In this document: positions 45,090-55,600 of the stretch, piece after piece
Layout: the number at the start of each line of letters is the position of its first letter
Numbering within the stretch: position 1 is the first letter of the stretch
Assembly (NCBI RefSeq): GCF_000716335.1
Contig: NZ_KL591003.1
Span: 53,527-117,526, forward strand
Length of the DNA: 64,000 nt
Source of the DNA: Streptomyces sp. NRRL S-118
GTDB taxonomy: Bacteria; Actinomycetota; Actinomycetes; Streptomycetales; Streptomycetaceae
Reading direction: 5' to 3'
Notes under the pieces: model-generated
The model's input: the letters and a program-made list of their open reading frames with translations, nothing else
What the model was told of the DNA's origin: nothing
Database searches by the model: none
Made by a program: the position numbers and the translations under genes

Positions 45090-48000
45090 ATGACGTCGGC
45101 AGCGCACGTCCTGAATCCTGTCATCGGACTGACCCCCTTCGGCGAGCCCGACGCCCGCCTCGCGGCCGCCGTCACCCGCGGCGGCGGACTCGGCGTCCTG
45201 GACCTCGGGTCCGGTGACCGGGCCGCCCGAGAAGCCCTCCGCGACCTGCGTCGGTGGCTGCCCGGGCGGTACGGCGTGCGGATCGGTCCGCGGTGCCGAT
45301 TACGCGCCGGGGACGCGGCCGGCCTGCTCGGCGGGCCCGGCGGGCCCCGCACCGTACTCCTGGCCGGGGACGGATTGCGGGCCGGTGACCTGCCGCCCGG
45401 TGTGCAGGTGCTGGCCGAGATCACCGACCTGGCGGAAGCGCGGGACGCCCTGCGCGACGGCGCGCACGGCCTCGTCGCCCGGGGCAGCGAATGCGGCGGC
45501 CGGATCGGGGACCTGAGTACGTTCGTGCTGCTGCAGCGGATCCTCGACGCCACCGGCCCCGACGGGCCCCCCGTGTGGGCCTGCGGGGGCATCGCGCCGG
45601 GCACGGCCGCCGCCGCCGTCGTCGGCGGCGCCGCTGGAGTGGTGCTCGACACCCAGCTGGCCCTCCTCGCGGAGTCGGCGCTCCCCGCGTCCGTCGCCGC
45701 CGTCCTGCGGTCCATGGACGGCTCCGAGACCACGGTGCTCGGCGGCCACCGCTTCCTGCGCCGCCGTGGCCCCGGCGCCCCGCCGGTCACCGACCCGGCC
45801 GCGGACCAGGTCGCCGGCCTGCTCGGCGGGCGCGACCCGGACACCCAGTTGCTGCCGGCCGGCCAGGACGCCTTCCTCGCCGCGCACTTCGCCGACCGCC
45901 ACCGGGACGCGGCCGGTGCCGTCCGCGCCGTCACCGAAGCGATCCGGGCGGCGACCGAGGACGACACCGCCGCCCGGAGTCTTGGTGCCGGGTCGCCCAT
46001 GAGCCGGGCGCTCGGCACCCCGCTGCCGGTCGCCCAGGGCCCGATGACCCGGGTCAGCGACGGGGCTGACTTCGCCCGCGCCGTCTCCGACGGCGGAGCC
46101 CTGCCCTTCCTCGCCCTGGCGCTCGCCGGCCGGGAACAGGCCGGGACCCTGCTCACCGAGGCGGCCACGACACTCGAGGGCCGCCCCTGGGGGGTGGGCA
46201 TCCTCGGCTTCGCGCCGGAGGAGACCCGTGCGGCACAGCTCGACGCGGTGCGCGCGCACCGGCCCAGCCACGCCGTCATCGCCGGGGGCCGGCCCTCGCA
46301 GGCCCGCGCCCTGGAGGCGGACGGCATCCGCACCTTCCTGCACGTACCCTCCCCCGGGCTGTTGCGCCAGTACCTCGGGCAGGGCGCGCGCCGGTTCGTC
46401 TTCGAGGGCGCCGAGTGCGGGGGCCACGTCGGGCCGCGCAACAGCTTCCCCCTGTGGGAGGCGCAGACCGGCGTCCTGCTCGACCACCTGCATGAGGATC
46501 CCGGCGCCGCGCCGGACATCGAGGTGTTCTTCGCGGGCGGCGTGCACGACGCCCGCTCCGCCGCCATGGTGGCGGCCCTGGCCGCGCCGCTCACCGCCCG
46601 AGGGTGCGCGGTCGGCATGCTGATGGGCACCGCCTACCTGTTCACCCGGGAGGCCGTCGCCCACGGCGCCGTACGGCCCCTGTTCCAGCGGCAGGTGCTG
46701 GCGGCCGACGGCACGGCGTTGCTGCGCACGGCCCCCGGGCATGCCACGCGGTGCGTACCGAGCCCGTTCAGCGAGGGCTTCCGGGACCTGGCGGCGGGCC
46801 TGCGCGCGCAGGGCGTTCCCGACCGGGAGGTCTGGGAGCGGCTGGAGCGCCTCAACGTGGGCCGGCTGAGGCTGGCGAGCAAGGGCGTCGAGCGTACCGG
46901 TGCCGGCGCCCTGGTCCCGGTGGACGAGGAACGGCAGTACGCCGAGGGGATGTTCATGGCCGGCCAGGTGGCGGTGCTGCGCGATGCCACCACCACCGTC
47001 GCCGCGCTGCACGCGTCCGTCACCGAGGGGGCAGCCGCCTTCCTGGACCGGCGGCGCGCCGCCCTGCGGGCCCGGCAGGACCCGGCCGGTGCCGGGCCCT
47101 CCACCCGGGCGGCCGCACCGCTGGACGTGGCCGTCGTCGGCATGGCCTGCATGTTCCCGCAGGCTCCGGACCTGGCTTCCTTCTGGGCGCAGGTGCTGGA
47201 CGGCCGCGACGCCGTCACCGAAGTGGCCCCGGAGCGCTGGGACCCCTCCGTGCACTGCTCCCCCGGCCCGGACGGCACGGGCGCGGCCAGCGCGTCCAGA
47301 TGGGGCGGGTTCCTGCCGCGCATCCCCTTCGATCCGCTGCGGTACGGCATTCCGCCGGCGTCCCTGGGCAGCATCGAGCCGGTGCAGTTGCTCGCGCTCG
47401 AAGCGTCCCGGCGCGCCCTGGAGGACGCCGGCTACGGCGAGGACGGCCGCGCCTTCGACCGCGCGCGGACCGGGGTGGTGTTCGGCACCGAGGCCGGCAG
47501 CGACCTGTCCAACGCCACCACGCTGCGGGCCGTGCTGCCCTCCTACTACGGGCAGGTGCCCACCGGGCTGGACGAGCAGCTTCCCCGGCTCACCGAGGAC
47601 ACCTTCCCCGGCATGCTCGCCAACGTCGTCGCCGGCCGCGTGGCCAACCGGCTGGACCTCCGTGGCCCCAATTACACGGTGGACGCCGCCTGCGCCTCCT
47701 CGCTGGCCGCCCTGGACGTGGCATGCAAGGAGCTCGTCCTCGGCACCAGCGACATGATGCTGTGCGGCGGCGCGGACCTGCACAACGGCATCAACGACTA
47801 CGCGCTCTTCACCTCCGTGCACGCGCTGTCCCCGACCGGCCGGTCCCGCGCCTTCGACGAGGCCGCCGACGGCATCGCCCTCGGGGAGGGAGTCGCCTGC
47901 GTCGTCCTCAAACGTCTCGCCGACGCCGAGCGCGACGGGGACCGGGTGTACGCGGTGATCAAGGCAGTCGGGGCGTCCAGCGACGGCCGCTCCCTGGGGC

Positions 48001-51000
48001 TGACCGCGCCCCGGCCGGAGGGCCAGCGCGCGGCCCTGGAACGTGCCTACCGGGGCGCCGGGGTCTCCCCCGCCGAGGTCGGTCTGGTGGAGGCGCACGG
48101 CACCGGGACGGTCGTCGGCGACCGCACCGAACTGGGCGTGCTCACGGCCGTCTTCACCGAAGCGGGTGCCCGCGGCGGGAGTTGCGTGCTGGGCTCGGTG
48201 AAGTCCCAGATCGGGCACACGAAGTGCGCGGCGGGGCTGGCCGGGCTGATCAAGACCGCACTCGCCCTGTACACCGGGGTCCGGCCGCCCACCCTGCACC
48301 TGGAGCGGCCGAACGCCGCCTGGGGGGCCGGCGCCGGGCCCTTCGTCTTCCACCGGGAGGCGCTGCCGTGGCCGGCGGCCCCGGAGCGGCGGTACGCGGG
48401 GCTGAGCGCGTTCGGCTTCGGCGGCACCAACTTCCACGCGGTGCTCGCCGCCCATGCCGGGGACGGGCCGCCGCCGGCGCACGCCCGGGACGCGTGGCCT
48501 GCTGAGCTGTTCCTGTTCCGCGGGACCGATCCGGCGGCCGCCCGGCGCGCCGCCGCGGGACTGCTGGACCTGGCCACCGCGGCCGCCGCCGGTGAGGCCC
48601 CGTGGCGGCTGCGCGACCTGGCCGCCACCGCGTCCCACCGCGCCGCGCGGGCCCGCGGGTCCGTCCGGATCGCCTTGGTGGCCTCGGACACCGAGGAACT
48701 GTGCCGGCTGCTGCGGGCCGCGGTCGAGGCGGACGGCGGGGCGGATCCGGGCACGGGGGTGAGCTCCGGGGCGGGGGTGAGTTCCGGGGCGGGCGCCGGC
48801 CCGGGTGCGGGGGCCGGTCGCGGGGCGGGCGCCGGCCCGGGTCCGGGCACCTCCACGGGTGCCGGCGGCAGGCTGCACCGGGCGGCCGAAGGGGACGAGG
48901 GCGCCGGGCGTACCGCGTTCCTCTTCCCCGGACAGGGCAGTCAGCGGCCCGGGATGTCCGCCCACCTCTTCACCACCTTTCCCGGACTCGGCCGGCTGCT
49001 CGCTGCCGACGCGGACGGCCGGGCGGTCGGGGCGCTGTACCCGCCCGCCGCCTTCGACGAGGCCGCCCGGGAGGAGGCGCGGCGGGCGCTCACCGACACG
49101 CGGGCCGCGCAGCCCGCCCTGGGCATGGTGGAGCTTGCGGCGTACGAACTGCTCACCCGCTGCGGGATCCGGCCCGACATGGCCGGCGGCCACAGCTACG
49201 GCGAGCTGGTCGCCCTGTGCGCCGCAGGTGTCATCGAGGCCGAGGCGCTGCCGCGGCTGAGTTCCGCCCGCGCCGCGGCCATCCTGGACGCGGCCGGTGA
49301 CGACCCCGGCGCGATGGCGGCGGTGGCCGCCCCGCCGGAGGACATCGGGTGCGTGCTGGGCGGTCCGCCGCTGCCGGACGGGGTGGTGGTCGCCAACCAC
49401 AACGCGCCGCGGCAGAGCGTCCTGTCGGGACCGACGCTCGCGGTCGAGGCAGCGGTGCGACGGCTGCGGGAGGCCGGGCTGGGTGTGAAGCGGCTGCCGG
49501 TGGCGTGCGCCTTCCACAGTCCGGTAGTGGCCGCGGCCGGGCCGGCCTTCGGCCGGGTCCTGGCGCGACAGCCGTTACGGGAAGCGGAGTTCGAGGTGTG
49601 GGCCAACCGCACCGCCCGCCCCTACGGGGCCGGTCCCCGGGCGGTGCGCGAGGAACTCGCCGCGCAGATAGGAGCGCCGGTGCGGTTCGCGGCGCAGATC
49701 GAGGCGATGTACGGCGCCGGGGCCCGGACCTTCGTCGAGGTGGGTCCCGGACGGGTGCTGACCCGGCTCGTCGCGGACGTCCTGGGCGACCGGCCGCACC
49801 GGGTCGTCGCCTGCGAACCGCACGCCGGGAGCGGTCTGGCTGGTTTCCTCGACGCACTGGCCCGGCTGGCGGTCGCCGGACTTCCGGTGGTCTGCGACTG
49901 GATGTTCCGCGGGCGGGACGCCGTGGACATCGACCTCGCGGCCGCCCCGCGCACGCCCGGCTGGACGGTGGACGGACACATCGTCCGTACCGCGTCCGGC
50001 GAGCCGCTTCCCGGCGCCCTCGCGCCGGCCCGACGAGTCGTGGAGGCACCCGTGACGACGAACCCCGATGAGGCGCCCTCCGGCGCGCAGGACGCGCTGA
50101 TCGCCGAGTTCCTGCGCAGCAGCCGGGAGATGATCGCCGCACAGCGCGACGTGCTGCTCGCGTACTTCGGCGGCGTACCGGGCGCAGCGGTTCCCGGCGG
50201 TCCCGTGCCGGTGCCCGAGTACGGGCCTGGGCTGGCGGCCGCCGGCGCCGGCACAGCGGGCCTCGCGGCGCCGGCGGCGTACGGTGCGCCCGCGGTGAGC
50301 GCCCAGCCGGCGGGCACCGGCCGGAACGGCGTGCATGAGGACCATGAGGACGACGTGCATGAGGGCAGTGCGCATCCGGACCGTGAACCGCCGCACGCTC
50401 GCGCGGAGCCCGTCCCGGGAGGCGATGCGCCGGAGGCGTCCGCGCCGGCGCCGCACCCCTCCGCGAGGACGGAGTTCACCGAGGAAACGGTGGTGCGGGC
50501 GGTCCTGGAGCTGATCAGCGAACGGACCGGCTACCCCCTGGACATGGTGGAGCCGGGGCTCGACCTGGAAGCCGACCTGAGCGTGGACTCCATCAAACGC
50601 GCCGAGATCGCGGGCGAACTCGCGCGTCGCCTCGGCGGCTCGGGCGGCCCCGTGCCGGCGGCACTGGACGATGCGGAGCTGGAGGAACTGACGCGGGCGC
50701 GAACCGCGTCCGAGATCGCCCGGTGGCTGGTGGACCGGGCGTCGGGCCCCGGCGCGGCGGTGCACCCGGCCCTTCCCGACGTCCCGGCCGCCCCGCCCGC
50801 CACGCCTCAGGGCCACGTCCCACCCTCCTTCGAGAGCAATGCCTTCCCCGCTCCGGACGCCTCGGACCCCGTCGGCAGCCGGGCCCCAGGGCCCGAAGGG
50901 ACGGCGACCGAAAGGACGGGTACCGAAGCGACGGAGACCGGATCGACCGGGCCGGCACCCCGCACGGACGCGGCCGGTACTCCGGACCCCTCGGCCGGCG

Positions 51001-52607
51001 GCACCCCCGGTGCTGCCACCGACGCAGGGCGCGGTGGAACCCCCGCGCCGGCGGCCCCGGCAGTGGAACCCGACGGGCCGGTGGAGCCGGTCGTGGCCGC
51101 CCCCCGGCGGTACCGGGTGGTGCGGGCGGCGCTGGCGCGCACGGCCGGTTCGGCAGCGGACCTCGCCGGCACACGGTGGGTGCTGCTCGGCGACGGTGCC
51201 GGGGCCTGGCGCGGGACCGCCGCGCACCTGCGGGCGCTGCTGCTCGCGCGCGGCGCGCAGGCGGTGATGGCGGAAACGGGGCTCCCACCGGTGACGGCCA
51301 CGGACCGCACGACGGTGGCGGACGGCCCGCCGGACGGTGTCGTCGTGCTGAGCGCACTGGGCGACGACGGCGGGCCGCCGTTCCTGCCCGCCGGCTTCGC
51401 CGTCGTACGAGCCGCCCTGCGGGGTGCCCCGCGGCGCCTGCTGGTCGTCCGGGAGGCGGGGTACGGGGCGCGGGCGGCCGGCACGGACGGGCTGCTGCGT
51501 TCCGCCGCCCGCGAGTACCCCGACGTCACCGTGCGCTGCGTCGCGCTGGATCCGGGTGGTGCGCCCGGGCCGGCCCGTGCCGCGGACGCGCTGCTGGAGG
51601 AACTGGCCGCGGGCGGCACCGAACCCGTCGTCGTGCGTACGCCCGCCGGACGGTTCGCGCCGGCGCTCGCCGAGGCGCCGCTCGGCCCGCTCGCCGCGGC
51701 CGGGGCCGGGCCGGCCGGCGAAGGCGCCGCCGAGGCGGAGGCCATGGGGCTGGACCGCGACAGCGTCGTGGTCGTCGTCGGCGGGGCCCGTGGGATCACC
51801 GCACGGTGCGTGGCCGTGCTGGCGGCCGCCGCCCGTTGCCGGATCGAGCTCCTCGGCCGTACCCCCGTGCCCACCGGTCCCGAGGACCCGGCGACCGCCG
51901 CCGCGCGCGACCGCGCCGCCCTGCGGGGCGTGCTGGCCCGTACCGGCCGCCGTTCCTCAGCCGCCGCGGTCGACCGTGCCGCCGGCCTGGTCCTGGCCCA
52001 GCGCGAGGTCGCCGCGACGCTCGACGCCGTACGGGCCGCCGGCGGCCGGGCCGGGTACCGCAGCACCGACTGCCGGGACGCGGCCGCCGTACTTCAGGCC
52101 GTCAAGGAGATCCACGCGGAACACGGCCGCGTCGACGGGGTGATCCACGCGGCCGGAGTCATCGAGGACCGGCTGATCGAGGACAAGCCGGAGGCCTCCT
52201 TCCGCCGCGTCCACGGCACCAAGACGGAGAGCGCGGCCGCGCTGCTCGCGGCGGTGGACCAGCTGCCGGAGGGCGAACGCCCCTCCTTCGTCGTCCTGTT
52301 CGGCAGCATCGCGGCGGTTCTCGGCAACCGGGGCCAGTCCGACTACGCGGCGGCCAACGACGCGCTGGAGGCGTACGGCGCCGCCTGGGCCGCCCGCACA
52401 GGACGGCGGGCGCTGACCGTGCACTGGGGACCGTGGGCCCCCTCCGCGGCCCACGGCGGCATGGTCGGCCCGGAGCTGGCCCGGCACTATGCCCGTCGCG
52501 GCGTCCGTCTCATCGATCCGGAGGAAGGAGCCCTGGCCCTGCTGCGGGAACTGGCCTGGGGCGATCCGGCGGAGCGGGCCGTCGTCCTGACCGCCTCGGA
52601 GTGGTGA
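45090..52607 (+). CDS. PUFA-synthase-like PKS subunit 1 (ER-ER-KS-AT-ACP-KR)
   Basis: Encodes 2505 residues; ATG 45090 has GGAG at 45082. Domains (approximate): two nitronate-monooxygenase/PfaD-type FMN barrels, 1-215 (SECGGRIG) and 300-650 (AECGGHVGPRNSF), which act as enoyl reductases in PUFA synthases; KS 680-1125 (C868 in DAACASS, EAHGTGT, KSQIGHTKCAAG); a Gly/Ala-rich linker; AT 1270-1600 (GQGSQ, S1369 in GHSYGE); ACP about 1800-1870 with the PUFA-type DSIKRAEI motif (S1834); KR 2215-2490 (Y2419). Codons 71 (45300) and 1496 (49575) are TTA. It is coupled to subunit 2 by GTGA. The product is predicted to be an iteratively built acyl chain, the exact lipid unknown. Confidence 0.92.
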   Translation: MTSAAHVLNPVIGLTPFGEPDARLAAAVTRGGGLGVLDLGSGDRAAREALRDLRRWLPGRYGVRIGPRCRLRAGDAAGLLGGPGGPRTVLLAGDGLRAGDLPPGVQVLAEITDLAEARDALRDGAHGLVARGSECGGRIGDLSTFVLLQRILDATGPDGPPVWACGGIAPGTAAAAVVGGAAGVVLDTQLALLAESALPASVAAVLRSMDGSETTVLGGHRFLRRRGPGAPPVTDPAADQVAGLLGGRDPDTQLLPAGQDAFLAAHFADRHRDAAGAVRAVTEAIRAATEDDTAARSLGAGSPMSRALGTPLPVAQGPMTRVSDGADFARAVSDGGALPFLALALAGREQAGTLLTEAATTLEGRPWGVGILGFAPEETRAAQLDAVRAHRPSHAVIAGGRPSQARALEADGIRTFLHVPSPGLLRQYLGQGARRFVFEGAECGGHVGPRNSFPLWEAQTGVLLDHLHEDPGAAPDIEVFFAGGVHDARSAAMVAALAAPLTARGCAVGMLMGTAYLFTREAVAHGAVRPLFQRQVLAADGTALLRTAPGHATRCVPSPFSEGFRDLAAGLRAQGVPDREVWERLERLNVGRLRLASKGVERTGAGALVPVDEERQYAEGMFMAGQVAVLRDATTTVAALHASVTEGAAAFLDRRRAALRARQDPAGAGPSTRAAAPLDVAVVGMACMFPQAPDLASFWAQVLDGRDAVTEVAPERWDPSVHCSPGPDGTGAASASRWGGFLPRIPFDPLRYGIPPASLGSIEPVQLLALEASRRALEDAGYGEDGRAFDRARTGVVFGTEAGSDLSNATTLRAVLPSYYGQVPTGLDEQLPRLTEDTFPGMLANVVAGRVANRLDLRGPNYTVDAACASSLAALDVACKELVLGTSDMMLCGGADLHNGINDYALFTSVHALSPTGRSRAFDEAADGIALGEGVACVVLKRLADAERDGDRVYAVIKAVGASSDGRSLGLTAPRPEGQRAALERAYRGAGVSPAEVGLVEAHGTGTVVGDRTELGVLTAVFTEAGARGGSCVLGSVKSQIGHTKCAAGLAGLIKTALALYTGVRPPTLHLERPNAAWGAGAGPFVFHREALPWPAAPERRYAGLSAFGFGGTNFHAVLAAHAGDGPPPAHARDAWPAELFLFRGTDPAAARRAAAGLLDLATAAAAGEAPWRLRDLAATASHRAARARGSVRIALVASDTEELCRLLRAAVEADGGADPGTGVSSGAGVSSGAGAGPGAGAGRGAGAGPGPGTSTGAGGRLHRAAEGDEGAGRTAFLFPGQGSQRPGMSAHLFTTFPGLGRLLAADADGRAVGALYPPAAFDEAAREEARRALTDTRAAQPALGMVELAAYELLTRCGIRPDMAGGHSYGELVALCAAGVIEAEALPRLSSARAAAILDAAGDDPGAMAAVAAPPEDIGCVLGGPPLPDGVVVANHNAPRQSVLSGPTLAVEAAVRRLREAGLGVKRLPVACAFHSPVVAAAGPAFGRVLARQPLREAEFEVWANRTARPYGAGPRAVREELAAQIGAPVRFAAQIEAMYGAGARTFVEVGPGRVLTRLVADVLGDRPHRVVACEPHAGSGLAGFLDALARLAVAGLPVVCDWMFRGRDAVDIDLAAAPRTPGWTVDGHIVRTASGEPLPGALAPARRVVEAPVTTNPDEAPSGAQDALIAEFLRSSREMIAAQRDVLLAYFGGVPGAAVPGGPVPVPEYGPGLAAAGAGTAGLAAPAAYGAPAVSAQPAGTGRNGVHEDHEDDVHEGSAHPDREPPHARAEPVPGGDAPEASAPAPHPSARTEFTEETVVRAVLELISERTGYPLDMVEPGLDLEADLSVDSIKRAEIAGELARRLGGSGGPVPAALDDAELEELTRARTASEIARWLVDRASGPGAAVHPALPDVPAAPPATPQGHVPPSFESNAFPAPDASDPVGSRAPGPEGTATERTGTEATETGSTGPAPRTDAAGTPDPSAGGTPGAATDAGRGGTPAPAAPAVEPDGPVEPVVAAPRRYRVVRAALARTAGSAADLAGTRWVLLGDGAGAWRGTAAHLRALLLARGAQAVMAETGLPPVTATDRTTVADGPPDGVVVLSALGDDGGPPFLPAGFAVVRAALRGAPRRLLVVREAGYGARAAGTDGLLRSAAREYPDVTVRCVALDPGGAPGPARAADALLEELAAGGTEPVVVRTPAGRFAPALAEAPLGPLAAAGAGPAGEGAAEAEAMGLDRDSVVVVVGGARGITARCVAVLAAAARCRIELLGRTPVPTGPEDPATAAARDRAALRGVLARTGRRSSAAAVDRAAGLVLAQREVAATLDAVRAAGGRAGYRSTDCRDAAAVLQAVKEIHAEHGRVDGVIHAAGVIEDRLIEDKPEASFRRVHGTKTESAAALLAAVDQLPEGERPSFVVLFGSIAAVLGNRGQSDYAAANDALEAYGAAWAARTGRRALTVHWGPWAPSAAHGGMVGPELARHYARRGVRLIDPEEGALALLRELAWGDPAERAVVLTASEW

Positions 52608-55600
52608 GGGTGACCCGCCCCCCGTACGGCGGTGGCGCCCCCTCCGTACCCGTCGCGATCACCGGTATGGCCGTGCTGCTGCCGGGCGCGCCCGACCTCG
52701 CCTCGTACTGGCGCAACCTGTGCGCGGGCGTGGACGTCATCGGCGAGGTCCCACCGGGACGCTGGGACGCCGCGTACTACCACCCCGGCAGCGCCCCGGA
52801 GCCGGCGGTGGCCGACCGCGTCTACTGCCGGCGCGGCGGGTTCGTGGACGCCGTCGCGGAGGTGGACGTCACCGGACTGGGCGTCATGCCCCGCTCCGTG
52901 CCCGGCACCGAGCCGGACCAGCTGATCGCGCTCCACGTGGCTGCGAACGCGCTGGCCGACGCGGGCGGCACCGGCCGGCTGCCCGAGCGCGACCGCATCG
53001 GGATCGTCCTCGGGCGCGGCGGTTACCTCACCCCCGGCCTGGTCCGCCTCGACCAGCGGGTCCGCACCGCCCGTCAGCTGGTGCACACCCTCGGCGAGCT
53101 GGTGCCCGGCCTGGATCCGGAGCAACTGGAACGGGTCCGGGCGGCGTTCACCGAACGCCTGGGCCCCGACCGGCCGGAGGACGCCATCGGGCTGGTGCCC
53201 AACCTCGCCGCCTCCCGGGTCGCCAACCGCCTGGACCTCCGGGGTCCCGCCTACACGGTCGACGCCGCATGCGCGTCGTCGCTGCTGGCCGTGGACCAGG
53301 CGGTCGCCGCGCTGGCGTCCGGGCGGTGCGATCTGATGCTGGCGGGAGGTGTGCACCACTGCCACGACATCACGCTGTGGAGCGTCTTCTCGCAGTTGCG
53401 CGCCCTCTCCCCCACCGAGCGGATCCGCCCTTTCCACCGCGGCGCCGACGGACTCCTCATCGGCGAGGGCACCGGTGTGGTGGTGCTCAAGCGCCTCGCC
53501 GACGCGGAACGCGACGGCGACCGGGTGTACGCCGTGATCCGTGGTACCGGGGTCAGCAGCGACGGCCGTACGTCCGGCCTGGTGAACCCCGACCCGGCCG
53601 GGCAGACACGAGCGGTACGGGCGGCCTGGCGTGCCGCCGGCCTGGATCCCGCGGCGCCCGGCTCCCTGGGGATGCTGGAGGCCCACGGCACGGCCACCCC
53701 GGCCGGCGACGCCGCCGAACTGGCCACCGTACGGGAGGTGTTCGGGCCGGCGGACACCGGATCGCCGGCGCACCGGGCCGTGATCGGGTCGGTGAAGTCC
53801 ATGATCGGGCATGCCATGCCCGCGGCGGGGGTCGCCGGGCTCGTCAAGGCGGCGCTGGCCGTCCACCACGGTGTGCTGCTGCCGACCCTGCACTGCGAGG
53901 ACCCGCATCCCGCGCTGGCGGGGACCCGCTTCCGTCCGCTCGCGCAGGCGGCTTCCTGGGAGTCCGGGGCGGACGGCGGGCCGCGCCGGGCGGCGGTCAA
54001 CGCGTTCGGATTCGGCGGGATCAACGCGCACGTCGTCCTCGAACAGGCCCCGCGGGTCCCGGGCGACGCACCGGCCGCCGTCCCCGCTGCGCCTCCGCCG
54101 CCCGCACCACGGGCGGCGGAGGCGCGGGCGGTGGAGGCGCGGGCGGTGGTCGACGAGCCGGAGCGGGTCCTGCTGCTGGCCGCGTCGACGCCCGACTCCC
54201 TTGTCGGCCTTCTCGACGAGCACGCAGCGTCGGGGGCCCCGGGCCCGGCAGGCGGGGGCCCCGCCGACGGCGCGGGCGCCGGGCCGGTACGGCTGGGCAT
54301 CGTCGGCCCCACCCCCAAGCGGCTCGCCCTCGCCCGGCGGGCCGTCGCCAAGGGCGAGCCCTGGCACGGGCGCGGGGATGTGTGGTTCCGGCCGTACCCG
54401 CTGCTCGGCGAGGGTGCGCCCGAGGCCGGCAGGACGGTCTTCCTGTTCCCCGGTCTGGAGGCCGAGTTCGCGCCCCGGGTCGACGACGTCGCCGACCGGT
54501 TCGGCCTGCCCCGGCCGCCTGACGCGTCCGCCCCGGCTCCGGGCGGCGGGCGGCCGGGCGGTCGCGGTCCCGGCGGTCCGAGTGATCCCGGCGGCCCCGA
54601 TGGCCCGGCCGGCCCCCGCGGGCCGGGCGGGGGTCCCGGCGGGCTGGGCCGGCACGGGCTCGGTGTCGTCGCCGTCGGCCGCCTGATGGACGCCGCGCTG
54701 CGCCGCATCGGCGTCGTCCCGGACGCGGTCGCCGGACACAGCGTCGGCGAGTGGACGGCGATGGCCGCCGGCGGGCTGTACGAGGAGGAGGCGGTGGACG
54801 CCTTCATGGCCGCCCTCGACCCCGAGACGGTCCGGGCGGCCGACCTCGCGTACGCGGCGGTCGGCGCGCACGCCGACCGGGTGGCCGGGCGGCTGGCCGC
54901 CGGAGACCACCCGGGTGTGGTGGTTTCGCACGACAACGCGCCTCACCAGTCCATGGTGTGCGGGCCGCCCGCGGCGGTGGAACGGTTCGCCGCCGCGCTG
55001 CGCGCCGAAGGCGTGCTGGTCCGCACGCTGCCGTTCCGCTCCGGCTTCCACACCCCGATGCTCGCCCCGTGTCTCGGGCCGTTCCGGGACGCCGCCGAAC
55101 GGCTGCCGCTGCGCGCCCCGCACACCCCGGTCTGGTCGGGGACCACCGGGGCGCCGTTCCCGGCCGACGAGGCGGGGATCCGGGAGCTGTTCGTACGCCA
55201 CCTGCTCGAACCCGTCCGGTTCCGCGTGCTGACCGGGGCGCTGTACGAGGCGGGGTTCCGCGTCTTCGTCCAGGCGGGGCCCGGGCAGCTCGGCTCGCTG
55301 GTGGGTGATGCGCTGGCCGGGCGGGACCACCTGGTGGTCGCCGCCAACTCCCCTCAGCGCGGTGGGCTCGACCAGCTCCGCCGAGCGGCCACCGCCCTGT
55401 GGACGGCCGGCGCCACCACCGACCCCGGGGCCGTCGACGGGCCGGCCGCGTCCGGGCGCGTCGCCGAGCACGCCGGCCCCGCCGGGCGTCGGCCCGGGCG
55501 ACCGGTCCGGCTGGACCTCGGCGGCGCGCTGGTGACCCTGCCGCCATCGGCCCGTCCCTCCCTGACCCCGCACCCCTCCCCCACCGCTGTGGACACCACG

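Noticed and set aside
45300..49517. Long minus-strand open frame opposite the PUFA-like synthase gene
   Set aside because: Same antisense artefact; the plus strand carries continuous KS, AT and reductase motifs.
52604..52609. Choice between GTG 52604 and GTG 52610 as start of PKS subunit 2
   Set aside because: Both are in frame; 52604 was kept because the 4-bp overlap matches every other junction in the operon. The difference is two residues.
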